A DNA stretch of 64,000 nt from Geosporobacter ferrireducens (GCF_001750685.1 NZ_CP017269.1:4753416-4817415), one strand, 5' to 3'. Numbered from the stretch's first letter, positions 53,011 to 62,914 are shown. Numbers and translations: made by a program. Notes: generated by a model from the sequence alone, not told the origin.

Positions 53011-53199
53011 GTCATTTAATAGATTTATTTGTCGAAAGAAATATTAACGAAAAGAGGAATTGAGGTATGTTGAATTGAACTTTTATATAGTGGCAGTTCA
53101 AGCAGGATAAAAATATAGGATACACAAAAGCAAGATAGAATTTATGGATTTAAGCAAGCAAATACAGGCATTTTCCAGTGAGAGGGAATGGTAGATTTT

Positions 53200-54573
53200 A
53201 TGAAAAAAATTAGTATGAAATTCATAATTCCATTATTGGGAATATCTTGCGTTTTAGCTATCACTACAATCCTAATTAGCTATACAACCGTTTCAGGAAT
53301 TGTAAAGGAACAGGCAGCCGCATCGGGAATTGTTTCTGCACAATACAATGCTGAGATTATAGAGACATGGTTTAAAGAAAAGATTGCTTCTTTTCAGAGG
53401 ACTGCAACACATATAGAAAGACTGGATTACTTTGATGAAAGAATGATTTCTACGATGCTCAAAGATGCAGCTGAAGCGGACGATTCATTTTATAGTGTTT
53501 TTATAGGGTTTGAAGATGGAAGTCTGATAGACGGAAAAGGCTGGGTTCCGCCCGAGACATATAATGCTTCTCTCAGACCCTGGTATAAAGCTGCACAAGA
53601 AGAAAAAGGCCTGGTTATTACCCATTTATATATTGATCAAAATAAAAAAAATATGGTTGCATCTATTGCAGTGCCTATAGTCATTCAGGGAGTAAACGGA
53701 GTACTGGCAGCCAATATACCTATAGATTATATATTGGGCAGGGCTGGTGAAATAATCTACGGAAAAACAGGTTACGGAATCCTTGCAGATAAGCACGGAC
53801 TGATTATAAGCCACCCCAGCCAATCCTATATAATGCATAATATTGCAGATGTTTTTGGCAATTATGAAGTAATTCATTTAGATAAGACCTATAGAGATAA
53901 TATCATCGTAGAAACAGTAATTATAGATGAAATAAAGAATTTGGTAGTACGTGTTCCTATAAAAACATGCAGTTGGGAGCTCTTGTTAATTGCACCTTTG
54001 CTAGAGTTTCAGGATCCTACAAAGCAGATGTTGAAGTATCTCATGATTACCCTGGGAATCTGTTTGCTGTTGATGATTGGTTTTGGAGTGGTTATAGGCA
54101 GATCCATGGCAAAGCCTCTAGAACGCATTATAGCAGAGGTTGCTAAATTGGCAAACGGAGATCTGAGAAACAATATTGAAATAGGGTCTAAAGATGAATT
54201 TGGTCTACTAAGCGATGAACTAAATCAAATGCGTAAAAATATGAAAGCTATGCTGCAAGATATTCAGAATGAAAGTATACTGCTTTTCAGAAAAACAGGC
54301 AGTCTACTAAGGTCCATAGAAGAAAGGCATGATGAACAGTATAAAAGCGGTGAAGGGTCAGATGTTAATATGATGGAGAAGGATAAGGCAGGCCCAGCTA
54401 ATACAATGACGAAAGAACAAATAGCGGCTAAACAGAGTTATTTGCAAGAAACGGAAATGGAGGAAAACAGAACGAAAAAAATTGCAGGTACGGAGGAAGT
54501 GTACGCCATTGCAGAACAAATTAATAATATTGCCGATCGATTAGAAAAAGGAATACGATCGTTTAAAATATAG
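53200..54573 (+). CDS. Output-less dCache-HAMP membrane sensor
   Basis: A 457-residue protein: membrane segment one (about 8-30), a double-Cache extracellular domain (FYSVFIGFEDGSLIDGKGW, LRPWYKAAQEE, ANIPIDYILG, GKTGYGILADKHGLIISHP), membrane segment two (about 280-303) and HAMP (SMAKPLERIIAEVAKLANGD). Then come only about 100 residues of charged coiled coil, with no kinase, GGDEF or chemoreceptor tip. It is clearly a paralogue of the histidine kinase at 55332. It may act with that kinase as a co-sensor, or be a relic that lost its output. ATG at 53200 is preferred; 53188 abuts the ribosome site. Confidence 0.8.
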   Translation: MKKISMKFIIPLLGISCVLAITTILISYTTVSGIVKEQAAASGIVSAQYNAEIIETWFKEKIASFQRTATHIERLDYFDERMISTMLKDAAEADDSFYSVFIGFEDGSLIDGKGWVPPETYNASLRPWYKAAQEEKGLVITHLYIDQNKKNMVASIAVPIVIQGVNGVLAANIPIDYILGRAGEIIYGKTGYGILADKHGLIISHPSQSYIMHNIADVFGNYEVIHLDKTYRDNIIVETVIIDEIKNLVVRVPIKTCSWELLLIAPLLEFQDPTKQMLKYLMITLGICLLLMIGFGVVIGRSMAKPLERIIAEVAKLANGDLRNNIEIGSKDEFGLLSDELNQMRKNMKAMLQDIQNESILLFRKTGSLLRSIEERHDEQYKSGEGSDVNMMEKDKAGPANTMTKEQIAAKQSYLQETEMEENRTKKIAGTEEVYAIAEQINNIADRLEKGIRSFKI

Positions 54574-54610
54574 TTTGATGTTATACCATGCTTGAAAGGG
54601 AGAGATTCTA

Positions 54611-55330
54611 GTGAATAGAATTTTAGTGGTAGATGATGAAAAAGATATTATTTACATGATAAAGGATTTTATGCAAATCTATGATATAGAAGTAGTGGGA
54701 GCAACCAACGGTATAGAAGCACTAGAAGAATTTGACAGTACAATTAAATTGGTCATATTGGATATTAATATGGATGGATTATCTGGAATTGAAGTATGTA
54801 AAAAGATAAGAGATATGAGCCATGTGCCCATTCTATTCTTAACAGCAAGAGTTTCTCAAGCAGATAAGATACTGGGACTTGGAATTGGCGCTGATGACTA
54901 TATCGTAAAACCTTTTGATCCCATCGAATTAGTCGCTCGTGTACAGGCAAATATTCGCAGATATAATACTTATTGTTTTGCAAGTGAACGCCAAGAGCAT
55001 GATAGTATAACATTGGAAAATGTGGTTATTTATCCGAAACAACACCGTGTATTAAAGAATAACCAGGAGCTGCAGCTTACCAACAAAGAATTTGAATTAT
55101 TGATGTATATGGTAAGAAATCCATTTATTGTATTAAGCAGAGAACAGATATTAGACCAGGTTTGGGGAAATAGCATCTATGATTATAATGTGGTTACAAC
55201 AAATATTAAGAGACTGAGAAAAAAGATAGAAGATAATCCAGAAGAGCCTTCTCTTATAAAAACGGTTTGGGGCGTTGGTTACGTATTTGAGGGAAAGCAA
55301 AAACTAAGTGTTGGAAAAGGTTTACGATAA
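54611..55330 (+). CDS. OmpR-family response regulator
   Basis: A 239-residue regulator. Receiver: RILVVDDEKDII with the acidic pair, phospho-Asp51 in LVILDINMDGLSG, Lys in DDYIVKPFDP. The C-terminal winged helix has LTNKEFELLMYMVRNP and VVTTNIKRLRKKI. GTG start behind GGGAGAG. It lies between the two Cache proteins, and its partner kinase is encoded next. Confidence 0.92.
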   Translation: MNRILVVDDEKDIIYMIKDFMQIYDIEVVGATNGIEALEEFDSTIKLVILDINMDGLSGIEVCKKIRDMSHVPILFLTARVSQADKILGLGIGADDYIVKPFDPIELVARVQANIRRYNTYCFASERQEHDSITLENVVIYPKQHRVLKNNQELQLTNKEFELLMYMVRNPFIVLSREQILDQVWGNSIYDYNVVTTNIKRLRKKIEDNPEEPSLIKTVWGVGYVFEGKQKLSVGKGLR

Positions 55331-55331
55331 A

Positions 55332-57143
55332 ATGGGATTAATCAGATTGCGGACAAAAATAACGTCTATTTTACTATTAATAACCATCGTAACAGCATCT
55401 CTTATGAGCTTAACTACTTACTATATAGCCATAAAGATTATGAATGCCCAAGGAGGGGAACTTGGATTAGAATCTGCCAAATACAATGCGGAAAGAGTAG
55501 AGGTATGGGGAAAAGAAAAGGTCGCATCTTTGGAACGAACAGGTATACATATTGCTAACCTTAGTCGTGTAAATAATGAAGAGATAGAACAAATGCTTTT
55601 GGCGGCAGCGGAAGCAGATTCCTCGTTTTTTAGTGTATTTATTGCTTTAGATGACGGTAGATTTATTGATGGGAAGGGTTGGAGACCCGGTGAGACCTAT
55701 GATGCTCGTCAGCGGCCATGGTTTACAGCAGCGAAAGAGGCAGAAAAAGCTGTTTTTACTCCGGTATATATTGATACAAATATGAATACAATGGTTACTT
55801 CTATCGCTATTCCTATTAAAGTAAAAGAAATTTCTGGCGTATTGGCAGGAAACATTCCTATAGATAAAATATTAAACCAGGTTAAGGAAATAAAATATGG
55901 AAAAACCGGCTACGGCGTTTTGGTTGACCAGATGGGGAGAATCATCAGTCATCCAAGACCAGAGTATATACTGCAGCCAATCGAGCAGATATTTTCTTCC
56001 GGCTACAAAGATATTATTCATAAGGTTGAAAGTGGAAAAAATGGGGTAGAAACAGTTCTGCTCCAAGGTGAAAAGTATTTGCTGGTATATGCACCTGTTC
56101 CGTCTTATGGTTGGGAGTTGCTTTTATTTGCTCCTCAATCAGAATTTCAAGGACCAGCCAGAACGCTATTGATGTACTTGCTTGTTATCTTTGCGATATT
56201 GCTTTTGTTCATGATTCCTTTAGGATATAAGCTGGGTATGCGTGTATCAAAACCTATCGAAGAAATGATTGAAGGGATACTAAAACTAGCAGAAGGCGAT
56301 CTTACGCAGGAAATTCATATTAAAACGCGTGATGAGCTGAATGCTTTGAGTATTGCATTAAACAAAATGAGAAAAAACCTTAGCGAAATGCTTCAACAAA
56401 TAAAAAACGAAAGTGATCTGCTGCATCAACATTCCAGAAAACTAACTCAATCTATTGAGGAAATATCTGATGGGATGTTGGATTTTATATCCGTACTGTC
56501 CCATGATATTAGAACTCCGCTAACCCTAATCAAAGGATACGCTAGGGGAATACAGCTTGGTATTGTTAGAGATCCTGATAAAATGAAAGAATATGTAGAT
56601 GGTATTGTTTTGAGAGCTGAACAGATAGAAAATATCTCTGCCGATATATTAGATTGTGCTTATGAAATAAAAAAATCACTTATCTTAAAAAAAGAGTATT
56701 TTGTTTTGCAAGAACTGGCATTCCTGTTATATGATTGTGCAAAACAGCAAGTTGAATCTTCAGAAAGAGTTTTTGAGGGGCAAATCTTTATCGAAGGCGG
56801 AATGATCCATATAGATGAGATAAAAATTGTCCGAGTATGGAATAATGTTATAAGCAATGCGATTAAATACTCTGAGACATATAGTAAGATTACTGTTTTC
56901 ATTAGACAAAGTGAAAAATACTTAATCTGTTCTATGAAGGATGAAGGCATTGGTATAGAGAAAGAGGAAATGGATAAGATATTTGATATGTTTTATAGAG
57001 GGAAAGAAATTGATATAAAAGGGTATGGATTAGGGTTGGCAATATCAAAAGTTATTATGGAGGCCCATGGGGGTAAAATTATCGTTGAATCGGAACCCGG
57101 CGAGGGAAGCACTTTTACATTATATCTTCCTATTTGTCACTAA
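55332..57143 (+). CDS. dCache-HAMP sensor histidine kinase
   Basis: A 603-residue kinase: membrane segment one (about 10-32), double-Cache domain (FFSVFIALDDGRFIDGKGWR, RQRPWFTAAKEAEK, GKTGYGVLVDQMGRIISHP), membrane segment two, HAMP (RVSKPIEEMIEGILKLAEGD), HisKA with His391 in VLSHDIRTPLTLIKGYA, and ATPase (RVWNNVISNAIKYS, DEGIGIEKEEMD, GYGLGLAISKV). It pairs with the regulator before it. ATG 55332 begins one base after that gene's stop; GTG 55308 inside the previous gene is an alternative start. A strong terminator follows. Confidence 0.9.
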   Translation: MGLIRLRTKITSILLLITIVTASLMSLTTYYIAIKIMNAQGGELGLESAKYNAERVEVWGKEKVASLERTGIHIANLSRVNNEEIEQMLLAAAEADSSFFSVFIALDDGRFIDGKGWRPGETYDARQRPWFTAAKEAEKAVFTPVYIDTNMNTMVTSIAIPIKVKEISGVLAGNIPIDKILNQVKEIKYGKTGYGVLVDQMGRIISHPRPEYILQPIEQIFSSGYKDIIHKVESGKNGVETVLLQGEKYLLVYAPVPSYGWELLLFAPQSEFQGPARTLLMYLLVIFAILLLFMIPLGYKLGMRVSKPIEEMIEGILKLAEGDLTQEIHIKTRDELNALSIALNKMRKNLSEMLQQIKNESDLLHQHSRKLTQSIEEISDGMLDFISVLSHDIRTPLTLIKGYARGIQLGIVRDPDKMKEYVDGIVLRAEQIENISADILDCAYEIKKSLILKKEYFVLQELAFLLYDCAKQQVESSERVFEGQIFIEGGMIHIDEIKIVRVWNNVISNAIKYSETYSKITVFIRQSEKYLICSMKDEGIGIEKEEMDKIFDMFYRGKEIDIKGYGLGLAISKVIMEAHGGKIIVESEPGEGSTFTLYLPICH

Positions 57144-57181
57144 AATGACACAGTTGATGTCTTACTGTGTCATTTTTTTTA
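57142..57181 (+). terminator. Terminator after the two-component operon
   Basis: Stem AAAATGACACAGT with ACTGTGTCATTTT, a 9-nt loop, then a T-run of eight or more overlapping the 3' arm. Confidence 0.9.
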
Positions 57182-57297
57182 TCTATTATTATATTATGAA
57201 ATCTCTGTATATTCAGTAATACAAACTTCTATGCTTCTAGGAGGTGAAAAGATTTTACCATTTTAGTATTTCATACTATAAAAAGAGGAGGCATGTT

Positions 57298-58716
57298 ATG
57301 ATGAACAATTCAGTGTCTGTGAAGAAAAAAGAGAAAAAGAAAATGAAGTTTCCCCATGCATTTGTTTTACTCTTTAGTATCATTGCGATAGTAGGAATTT
57401 TAACGTATATTATACCCGCTGGAGCATTTGACCGTATCGACGTGAATGGAAGACAAGTGGTAGATGCAACGAGCTTTCATTATATTGATCCAACGCCAGT
57501 AGGAGTTTTTGACATCTTTATGGCTATCCCCCAAGGGATACAAGCAGCTTCTGCACTCATTATTATGATCTTATTAATAGGAGGCGCTATTAGAGTCTTT
57601 GATGGAACAGGGGCTATTAAAGCGGCTATATTCAGATTAACAAAAATAATCGGAGAAGAAAGAAGTCACTGGGTATTGGCTGCAATTATGCTATTCTTTG
57701 GATGTTTGGGAGCTTTTCCAGGAATGCTGGAAGCTGCGATCCCATTTGCCCCTTTATGTATAGGAATCGCACTAGCGTTGGGTTATGATGCTCTTGTGGG
57801 TATATCCATTGCGTTGATCGCTATTGTTATGGGTTGGACTGCTGGGCCGTCCAATCCATGGAACGTGGGAATCGGTCAAAGTATAAGTGAACTACCTATG
57901 TTCTCAGGACTAGGCTTTAGACTTTTCATTTTTGTCATATTAATGGCAGTGTCCATTGGTTATGTACTACGCTATGCTTCAAAGATTAGAAAAGATCCTT
58001 CCGCAAGTGTTGTTTATGGAATGAACACGGACCATCTGGTTAATATCGAACAAGAGGATATGGAGTTTACATCAAGACATAAACTCATATTGATTACGCT
58101 TGCCACAACGATTGGATTTATTGTATATGGAACCATTCAATGGAAATGGGGAATACCGCATATGTCTGCCACATATATTATAGGTGCGATTATAGCAGGA
58201 ATTATAGCTGGATACGACAGTGGTAAAATTGCTGATGAACTGTTAGAGGGTGGTAAAGCAATATTTATTGGGGCAATGGCGGTTGGTTTAGCCAGAGCAA
58301 TACAAGTTGTCATGGAACAAGGCAATATTGCTGATACGATCGTGTACGGCATATCCTATCCACTAAAGGGTCTTCCTGCGTATATTACCTCAGTTGCCAT
58401 GTTTATGGTTCAGACCATTATCAACTTTTTCATTCCATCTGGAAGCGGTCAAGCTATGGTAACACTGCCGATAATGATTCCAGCTGCCGATATTATTGGA
58501 TTAAACAGACAGATTGCTATCTTGGCATATCAATTTGGGGATGGGTTGTCTAATCTTTGCTATCCTACTGTTGGGGGCCTGGTAGCGTTCTTAATGTATT
58601 CAAAAGTTTCTTTTAATAAATGGTTAAAGTTTATCATGCCGTTTATGGTGCTTGCATGGGGTGTTGCAATAATACTTTTAATGATAGCTGTTATGATGAA
58701 TTACGGACCTTTCTAG
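57298..58716 (+). CDS. YfcC-family carrier (C4-dicarboxylate/peptide-like)
   Basis: A 472-residue membrane protein with about twelve segments: FVLLFSIIAIVGILTYIIPA, FPGMLEAAIPFAPLCIGIAL, MGWTAGPSNPWNVGIGQSIS and NFFIPSGSGQAMVTLPIMIP. These fit the YfcC family of the ion-transporter superfamily, secondary carriers for basic amino acids, peptides or short acids. The substrate cannot be told. The start is ATG 57298, six bases after GAGGAGG. Confidence 0.85.
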   Translation: MMNNSVSVKKKEKKKMKFPHAFVLLFSIIAIVGILTYIIPAGAFDRIDVNGRQVVDATSFHYIDPTPVGVFDIFMAIPQGIQAASALIIMILLIGGAIRVFDGTGAIKAAIFRLTKIIGEERSHWVLAAIMLFFGCLGAFPGMLEAAIPFAPLCIGIALALGYDALVGISIALIAIVMGWTAGPSNPWNVGIGQSISELPMFSGLGFRLFIFVILMAVSIGYVLRYASKIRKDPSASVVYGMNTDHLVNIEQEDMEFTSRHKLILITLATTIGFIVYGTIQWKWGIPHMSATYIIGAIIAGIIAGYDSGKIADELLEGGKAIFIGAMAVGLARAIQVVMEQGNIADTIVYGISYPLKGLPAYITSVAMFMVQTIINFFIPSGSGQAMVTLPIMIPAADIIGLNRQIAILAYQFGDGLSNLCYPTVGGLVAFLMYSKVSFNKWLKFIMPFMVLAWGVAIILLMIAVMMNYGPF

Positions 58717-58728
58717 GTAGTATGACAC

Positions 58729-58770
58729 AAAGGGCTCTTCTTACAAATATTGGAAGAAGAGCCCTTTAAT
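58729..58770. terminator. Bidirectional terminator
   Basis: A 14-bp perfect stem (AAAGGGCTCTTCTT with AAGAAGAGCCCTTT, 11-nt loop) between two convergent genes. T-rich flanks are short on both sides. Confidence 0.75.
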
Positions 58771-58810
58771 AAAAAGTGAAACAGGACAAATGAATCGATA
58801 GACATCAAAA

Positions 58811-59380
58811 TCATTCATCATAATAGATGAACTTAACTTCAGATTGATATAATCTTCTATACAATCTGTATTCCTCTTGTAATTCTCTTTTTGTAATAAA
58901 AATACTGGTGAAAAATTCCCATAAAAATACCCATCCGCCTATGAAGATACCTTCATGAAGAACATTGGTAAATATGTTCTGATCGCCTCTAAAGAAAAAG
59001 TAACCGATACTTAGGAGAAAAGTAGAGAGCAACAGATAAGATATAATTTTTTGATGTAAGTTTGATTTAACTTTATTAAGTCTTTCTATTGCATAGCCGT
59101 AGTAATTTAGATAAGCAGATACTAAAGTTGCTTCCTTCTGATAATCCTTTTTAGATGCAGGCAAATAGAGAACAATGCTGATATCGTAATTTAAGGGAAT
59201 ATCCTGTGAGGAGTTTAAAACAAAATCATTAAATTCGTCTTCAATATCTCTTTTTTTGAAAGGAGAAGCATCCCAATCATCATAGACATCATCATAATTA
59301 TCAAGAGACACTTCAATTAAGTAGGTTTTCTTTAATTCGTCATACTTATAGAGCTTTTGAAAATATCTTTTTTTTCTCAT
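58811..59380 (-). CDS. Unknown protein with two membrane segments
   Basis: A 189-residue protein I cannot assign. The first 110 residues are soluble and acidic (SLDNYDDVYDDWDASPFKKR, then DIEDEFNDF); two hydrophobic segments lie near residues 117-138 and 150-170 (IISYLLLSTFLLSIGYFFF and EGIFIGGWVFLWEFF), then a charged tail. The ATG at 59380 follows AAGGGTGA; the longer frame to 59425 lacks a ribosome site. Confidence 0.65.
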   Translation of the reverse strand: MRKKRYFQKLYKYDELKKTYLIEVSLDNYDDVYDDWDASPFKKRDIEDEFNDFVLNSSQDIPLNYDISIVLYLPASKKDYQKEATLVSAYLNYYGYAIERLNKVKSNLHQKIISYLLLSTFLLSIGYFFFRGDQNIFTNVLHEGIFIGGWVFLWEFFTSIFITKRELQEEYRLYRRLYQSEVKFIYYDE

Positions 59381-59463
59381 TTTATCACCCTTAAAAATAT
59401 ATGCGAGCAGATTAGACGAATGCACTGGAAACCTTCTTTAGGATACGTGCAGTATGATATGAT

Positions 59464-59480
59464 ATTATTATGATAATAAT
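59464..59480. promoter_or_regulatory. 17-bp perfect dyad, Fur/PerR-like
   Basis: ATTATTAT-G-ATAATAAT, an 8-1-8 palindrome in the gap between divergent genes at 59380 and 59652. The spacing is that of Fur-family operators (7-1-7) although the arms fit no member exactly. Confidence 0.45.
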
Positions 59481-59651
59481 TCATAAAAGATAAACAAGTC
59501 TGTCATAAGAATTAAGATGTTTATTCGCTTTTAAGGACTGCAGAGATGGGTAGAATATGTAGGAGGAAAGATTGAAAAAAACGTCAAAGGGTATAGTCTA
59601 AATAGGGATTTATTATATACAGTTCAGAGAAATATGGAGGAGCGTGTTCCT

Positions 59652-60377
59652 ATGGGTTTTTATGAGGAAATTTCTAAATACTATGATTATATTTTTCCTG
59701 TCGGAAAAGAACAGGTTAATTTTATTATGAAAGTTGTTGGAAAACCACCAAAGGCTCTATTGGATGTTGCCTGCGGGACCGGAGGATATGCTATAGAATT
59801 TGCAAAGCAAGGTTATGCTGTGACAGCGATTGATTTAGATTCTAAAATGATTGAGGCGTTGAGAACTAAGATTTTATCGCATAGCCTAACTATAAATGCG
59901 CTGCAAGGAAATATGCTGGAACTAAGCAATCAGTTAAATACCAAATATGATTTGGCCTTTTGTATAGGAAATTCTCTGGTCCACCTTGATGAAGAAAAAG
60001 AAATAGAAATATTTTTAAAAGAAATGAAAAGTTCACTAAATACAGAAGGCAGTCTGGTCATTCAAGTCATTAATTACGATAGAGTGCTGGCAAATAATGT
60101 CCGTTCCTTGCCTACGATAGAGAATGAAGAGATAGGCTTAAAATTTAAGCGTATTTATCGCCATGACCCTGCGATAAATAAAATATTTTTTAAAACTATT
60201 CTCGAAGTTGGCGGAAATGTAATAGAGAATGAAATTCCATTATACCCTATATTAGCCGATAATATTGTAGCACTATTAAGTAATGCGGGATATAATAAAG
60301 TTCAGCTATATGGAGATTTCAAAGGAAGTGAATTTGATAAAAATAACTCCTATGCTTTAGTGTTAGTTGCTTCTTAA
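59652..60377 (+). CDS. Class I SAM-dependent methyltransferase
   Basis: A 241-residue methyltransferase: motif I ALLDVACGTGGYAIEFAKQG, motif II VTAIDLDSKM, and LAFCIGNSLVHLDEEKEI for the post-binding region. The C-terminal half carries the mixed-sheet domain common in the group with substrate unknown. The start is ATG 59652, nine bases after GGAGGAG. It is followed by the asnA T-box promoter, so it is a single-gene unit. Confidence 0.85.
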   Translation: MGFYEEISKYYDYIFPVGKEQVNFIMKVVGKPPKALLDVACGTGGYAIEFAKQGYAVTAIDLDSKMIEALRTKILSHSLTINALQGNMLELSNQLNTKYDLAFCIGNSLVHLDEEKEIEIFLKEMKSSLNTEGSLVIQVINYDRVLANNVRSLPTIENEEIGLKFKRIYRHDPAINKIFFKTILEVGGNVIENEIPLYPILADNIVALLSNAGYNKVQLYGDFKGSEFDKNNSYALVLVAS

Positions 60378-60416
60378 GTAAATGCCTTATGAACCTGTAA
60401 AATGATAAATAAGGTA

Positions 60417-60445
60417 TTGACATCTTTAGCAGTGTATCATATAAT
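60417..60445 (+). promoter_or_regulatory. Consensus sigma-A promoter of asnA
   Basis: TTGACA (60417-60422), exactly 17 bp, TATAAT (60440-60445): both elements are perfect. It drives the T-box leader. Confidence 0.9.
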
Positions 60446-60479
60446 TAACAACATCAAATAAATATGATATAAAAGACGA

Positions 60480-60749
60480 AGAAGAGAAGAGTAGATTTAG
60501 GATGTAGTTTCAGCGAGTTGGTGATAGTGAGAGACCAGCACGAAGCCTATTTTGAAGAACATCTCGGAGTTGCTAACCGAAATCCTGTGAGGAGAGTAGA
60601 CTTAGACGGAACCAAACCGTTATACATTGGTAAGTATCGAAGTGCAAGTATGCTTCTGTACGGATTAAAGTGAGTATGATACTAATTTGGGTGGTACCGC
60701 GGAAGTTAAACCTTTCGTCCCTTGCTATAGGGATGAAAGGTTTTTTTAT
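60480..60749 (+). promoter_or_regulatory. T-box riboswitch (asparagine) with terminator
   Basis: The T-box core TGGGTGGTACCGCGG lies at 60688-60702 and is followed by a terminator, AACCTTTCGTCCCT...AGGGATGAAAGGTT with seven T (to 60747). Stem I has the AGTTGGTG...CCAGCAC part and a likely specifier AAC in GAAGAACATC (60558-60567), which codes Asn and fits the asnA gene behind it. Uncharged tRNA-Asn would favour the antiterminator. Confidence 0.93.
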
Positions 60750-60837
60750 ATTTATTTTTAAACAGCTGTTACGTAAGAAAACTCCATGGCCATGGTATAA
60801 ATCGTAAAGCTTAAAACAAATTTTGGGAGGAAATAAT

Positions 60838-61860
60838 ATGACAAACTTTAAAAAGACATTGATGATACCTAGAGATTATAAGCCAGTTCTTGGCATTCGT
60901 GAAACAGAAATTGCCATTAAACAGTTAAAGGATTTCTTTGAAGCATCTTTAGCGAGAGAACTGAAATTGACGAGAGTTTCTGCTCCCCTATTTGTACAGC
61001 CGGAAACGGGTACCAATGATAATTTAAACGGTGTTGAGAGACCTGTAGCCTTTGATGTAAAAGGTGTTGGGGGAAAAGAAGTGGAAATTGTTCATTCCCT
61101 AGCCAAGTGGAAGCGTATGGCTCTCCACCGATATGGTTTTGGTCATGGAGAAGGTCTTTATACAGATATGAATGCCATCCGCAGAGATGAAGATTTAGAT
61201 AATCTGCACTCTATTTATGTAGATCAATGGGATTGGGAGCGTGTACTTTTAAAGGAAGAACGAACCGTAGATACATTAAAGGAGATTGTAAACAAAATTT
61301 ATAAAGTATTTAAAGAAACAGAAAACTATGTTAGTAAACTGTATCCAAGCTTTAAAAAGTTTTTGCCGGAAGAGATTACTTTTATTACAACACAAGAGCT
61401 CGAGGATCGATTTCCATTACTTTCTCCGAAGGAAAGAGAAGATGCCATTGCTAAGGAAAAGGGTGCTGTATTTATTATGCAAATCGGTGGTGAATTAGCG
61501 TCAGGAATGAGGCACGATGGTAGAGCTCCAGACTATGATGACTGGGCGTTAAACGGAGACATTATATTCTGGTATCCTGTTTTGGAAATAGCTTTAGAAT
61601 TATCCTCTATGGGGATTCGTGTAGATGAGGATGCATTAGAGAGACAGCTCAAACTGGCAAACTGCGAGGATAGAAAAGAATTTACCTTTCATAGGATGTT
61701 ACTGGATAAGAAACTGCCATATACAGTAGGCGGAGGAATCGGCCAATCAAGAATTTGCATGTTTTTCCTTCAAAAGGCACATATCGGTGAAGTTCAGGCC
61801 TCTATATGGCCACAGGATATGCTAAAGGAATGTGAAGCAGCAAAAATGCTATTGTTATAA
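60838..61860 (+). CDS. asnA: Aspartate-ammonia ligase
   Basis: A 340-residue AsnA, making asparagine from aspartate, ammonia and ATP in the cytoplasm. The class-II tRNA-synthetase-like fold is shown by [57 protein letters not shown] and [14 protein letters not shown]. Length matches the family (about 330). ATG at 60838 follows GGGAGG; regulated by the T-box upstream, with a terminator behind. Confidence 0.96.
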   Translation: MTNFKKTLMIPRDYKPVLGIRETEIAIKQLKDFFEASLARELKLTRVSAPLFVQPETGTNDNLNGVERPVAFDVKGVGGKEVEIVHSLAKWKRMALHRYGFGHGEGLYTDMNAIRRDEDLDNLHSIYVDQWDWERVLLKEERTVDTLKEIVNKIYKVFKETENYVSKLYPSFKKFLPEEITFITTQELEDRFPLLSPKEREDAIAKEKGAVFIMQIGGELASGMRHDGRAPDYDDWALNGDIIFWYPVLEIALELSSMGIRVDEDALERQLKLANCEDRKEFTFHRMLLDKKLPYTVGGGIGQSRICMFFLQKAHIGEVQASIWPQDMLKECEAAKMLLL

Positions 61861-61870
61861 TATAGAATAC

Positions 61871-61902
61871 AAAAAAATCCTATGACGATAGGATTTTTTT
61901 TG
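61871..61902 (+). terminator. Terminator of asnA
   Basis: AAAAAAATCCTAT-GACG-ATAGGATTTTTTTT: a GC-poor but perfect stem with a long T-run. It starts 10 bp after the stop. Confidence 0.9.
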
Positions 61903-62044
61903 TGGTGTATATCTAGCCAATGACAGATTATTTTCTTTTGATTGACGGCTGGATAAGATACAAAGTATTAAATTTATGCTAAAATAATCATTGGGGCGCT
62001 TCAGGTGAATTAGAAATAAACAATTGAAAGAAATGATGGTGAAT

Positions 62045-62698
62045 ATGAAAGTTGAAATTGGGAATAACATAATCGTATTTGATGTTCAATATGGAAATCG
62101 TGAAAAATTGTCCATTCAGATAGATTCAACAGGACTTGTTACGGTTAAAGCACCAAAAAAAACAACGGAAGACACTGTCATAAGAGCTGTAGAGCAAAAT
62201 AGCAAATGGATTTTAGAAAAATTATATACAATATCAGAGTTGCGAAAAATGCCTAAGGCAAAGGAATATCATGATCAGGAGAAATTTTTATATCTTGGGA
62301 AAGAGTATTCTCTTCATGAATTAATAGAGACGAATAATTTAGGAGAGGAAGAATTAAAAAATAGTTTAAAGAAATTCTATATTTCCAGATGCAAACAGAT
62401 TGTGGGAGAGCGAATCAAGAACTATGAACAGCAGCTGGGCGTAAAACCCAAAGCCATTGAAGTAGTAGAATCTAAAACCCAGTGGGGTAGCTGTAATTCA
62501 AATAAAAAAATAACTTTTAATTATAGGTTATCCATGGCTCCAGTAGAAGTGATTGACTATGTAATTGTTCATGAATTATGCCACCTGATTCACATGAATC
62601 ATGACAGGTCATTTTGGAGACGTGTTGGGAGCATTCTGCCAGATTATAAGAAAAGACAAGAGCTTTTAATGAGGCTTGGACATTATATGACACTGTAA
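62045..62698 (+). CDS. YgjP-like zinc metallopeptidase (DUF45)
   Basis: A 217-residue protein with the YgjP/DUF45 zinc motif HELCHLIHMNHDRSFWRRV (HExxH and a third ligand His) and the lead-in TQWGSCNSNKKITFNYRL. It is cytoplasmic; the family occurs widely and sometimes with restriction systems, with function unclear. ATG 62045 is chosen among several in-frame starts from 62024; the ribosome site is weak and the exact start is uncertain. Confidence 0.88.
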   Translation: MKVEIGNNIIVFDVQYGNREKLSIQIDSTGLVTVKAPKKTTEDTVIRAVEQNSKWILEKLYTISELRKMPKAKEYHDQEKFLYLGKEYSLHELIETNNLGEEELKNSLKKFYISRCKQIVGERIKNYEQQLGVKPKAIEVVESKTQWGSCNSNKKITFNYRLSMAPVEVIDYVIVHELCHLIHMNHDRSFWRRVGSILPDYKKRQELLMRLGHYMTL

Positions 62699-62732
62699 AA
62701 ATAAAATAAGGAATTTTAGAGGAGTGCAGCTT

Positions 62733-62891
62733 ATGTCAAACAATAATATTGAACGAATGAAAAAATTACTGGAAGAAAAAAAGAAAACAGCCTCGAAACA
62801 AGGATTTGCTGAAGAAAGACCGAACAAAATCATAGGAAGACATCAGAAAGCCTTTAAAACGATGAAGCGGGGCGGAACATCGGATAAATAA
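62733..62891 (+). CDS. Small basic protein, 52 residues
   Basis: Reads MSNNNIERMKKLLEEKKKTA, then SKQGFAEERPNKIIGRHQKA and a short basic tail ending GGTSDK. A clear GAGGAG ribosome site lies eight bases upstream. It is Lys/Arg-rich and probably helical in the first half; nucleic-acid binding would suit its charge but is not shown. It lies 34 bp after the peptidase gene and 23 bp before the next, so the three may form an operon. Confidence 0.65.
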   Translation: MSNNNIERMKKLLEEKKKTASKQGFAEERPNKIIGRHQKAFKTMKRGGTSDK

Positions 62892-62914
62892 GAAAATAGA
62901 TATGGAGGAGCATA

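Noticed and set aside
53200..54573. Methyl-accepting chemotaxis protein
   Set aside because: No chemoreceptor hairpin tip and far too short after the HAMP domain.
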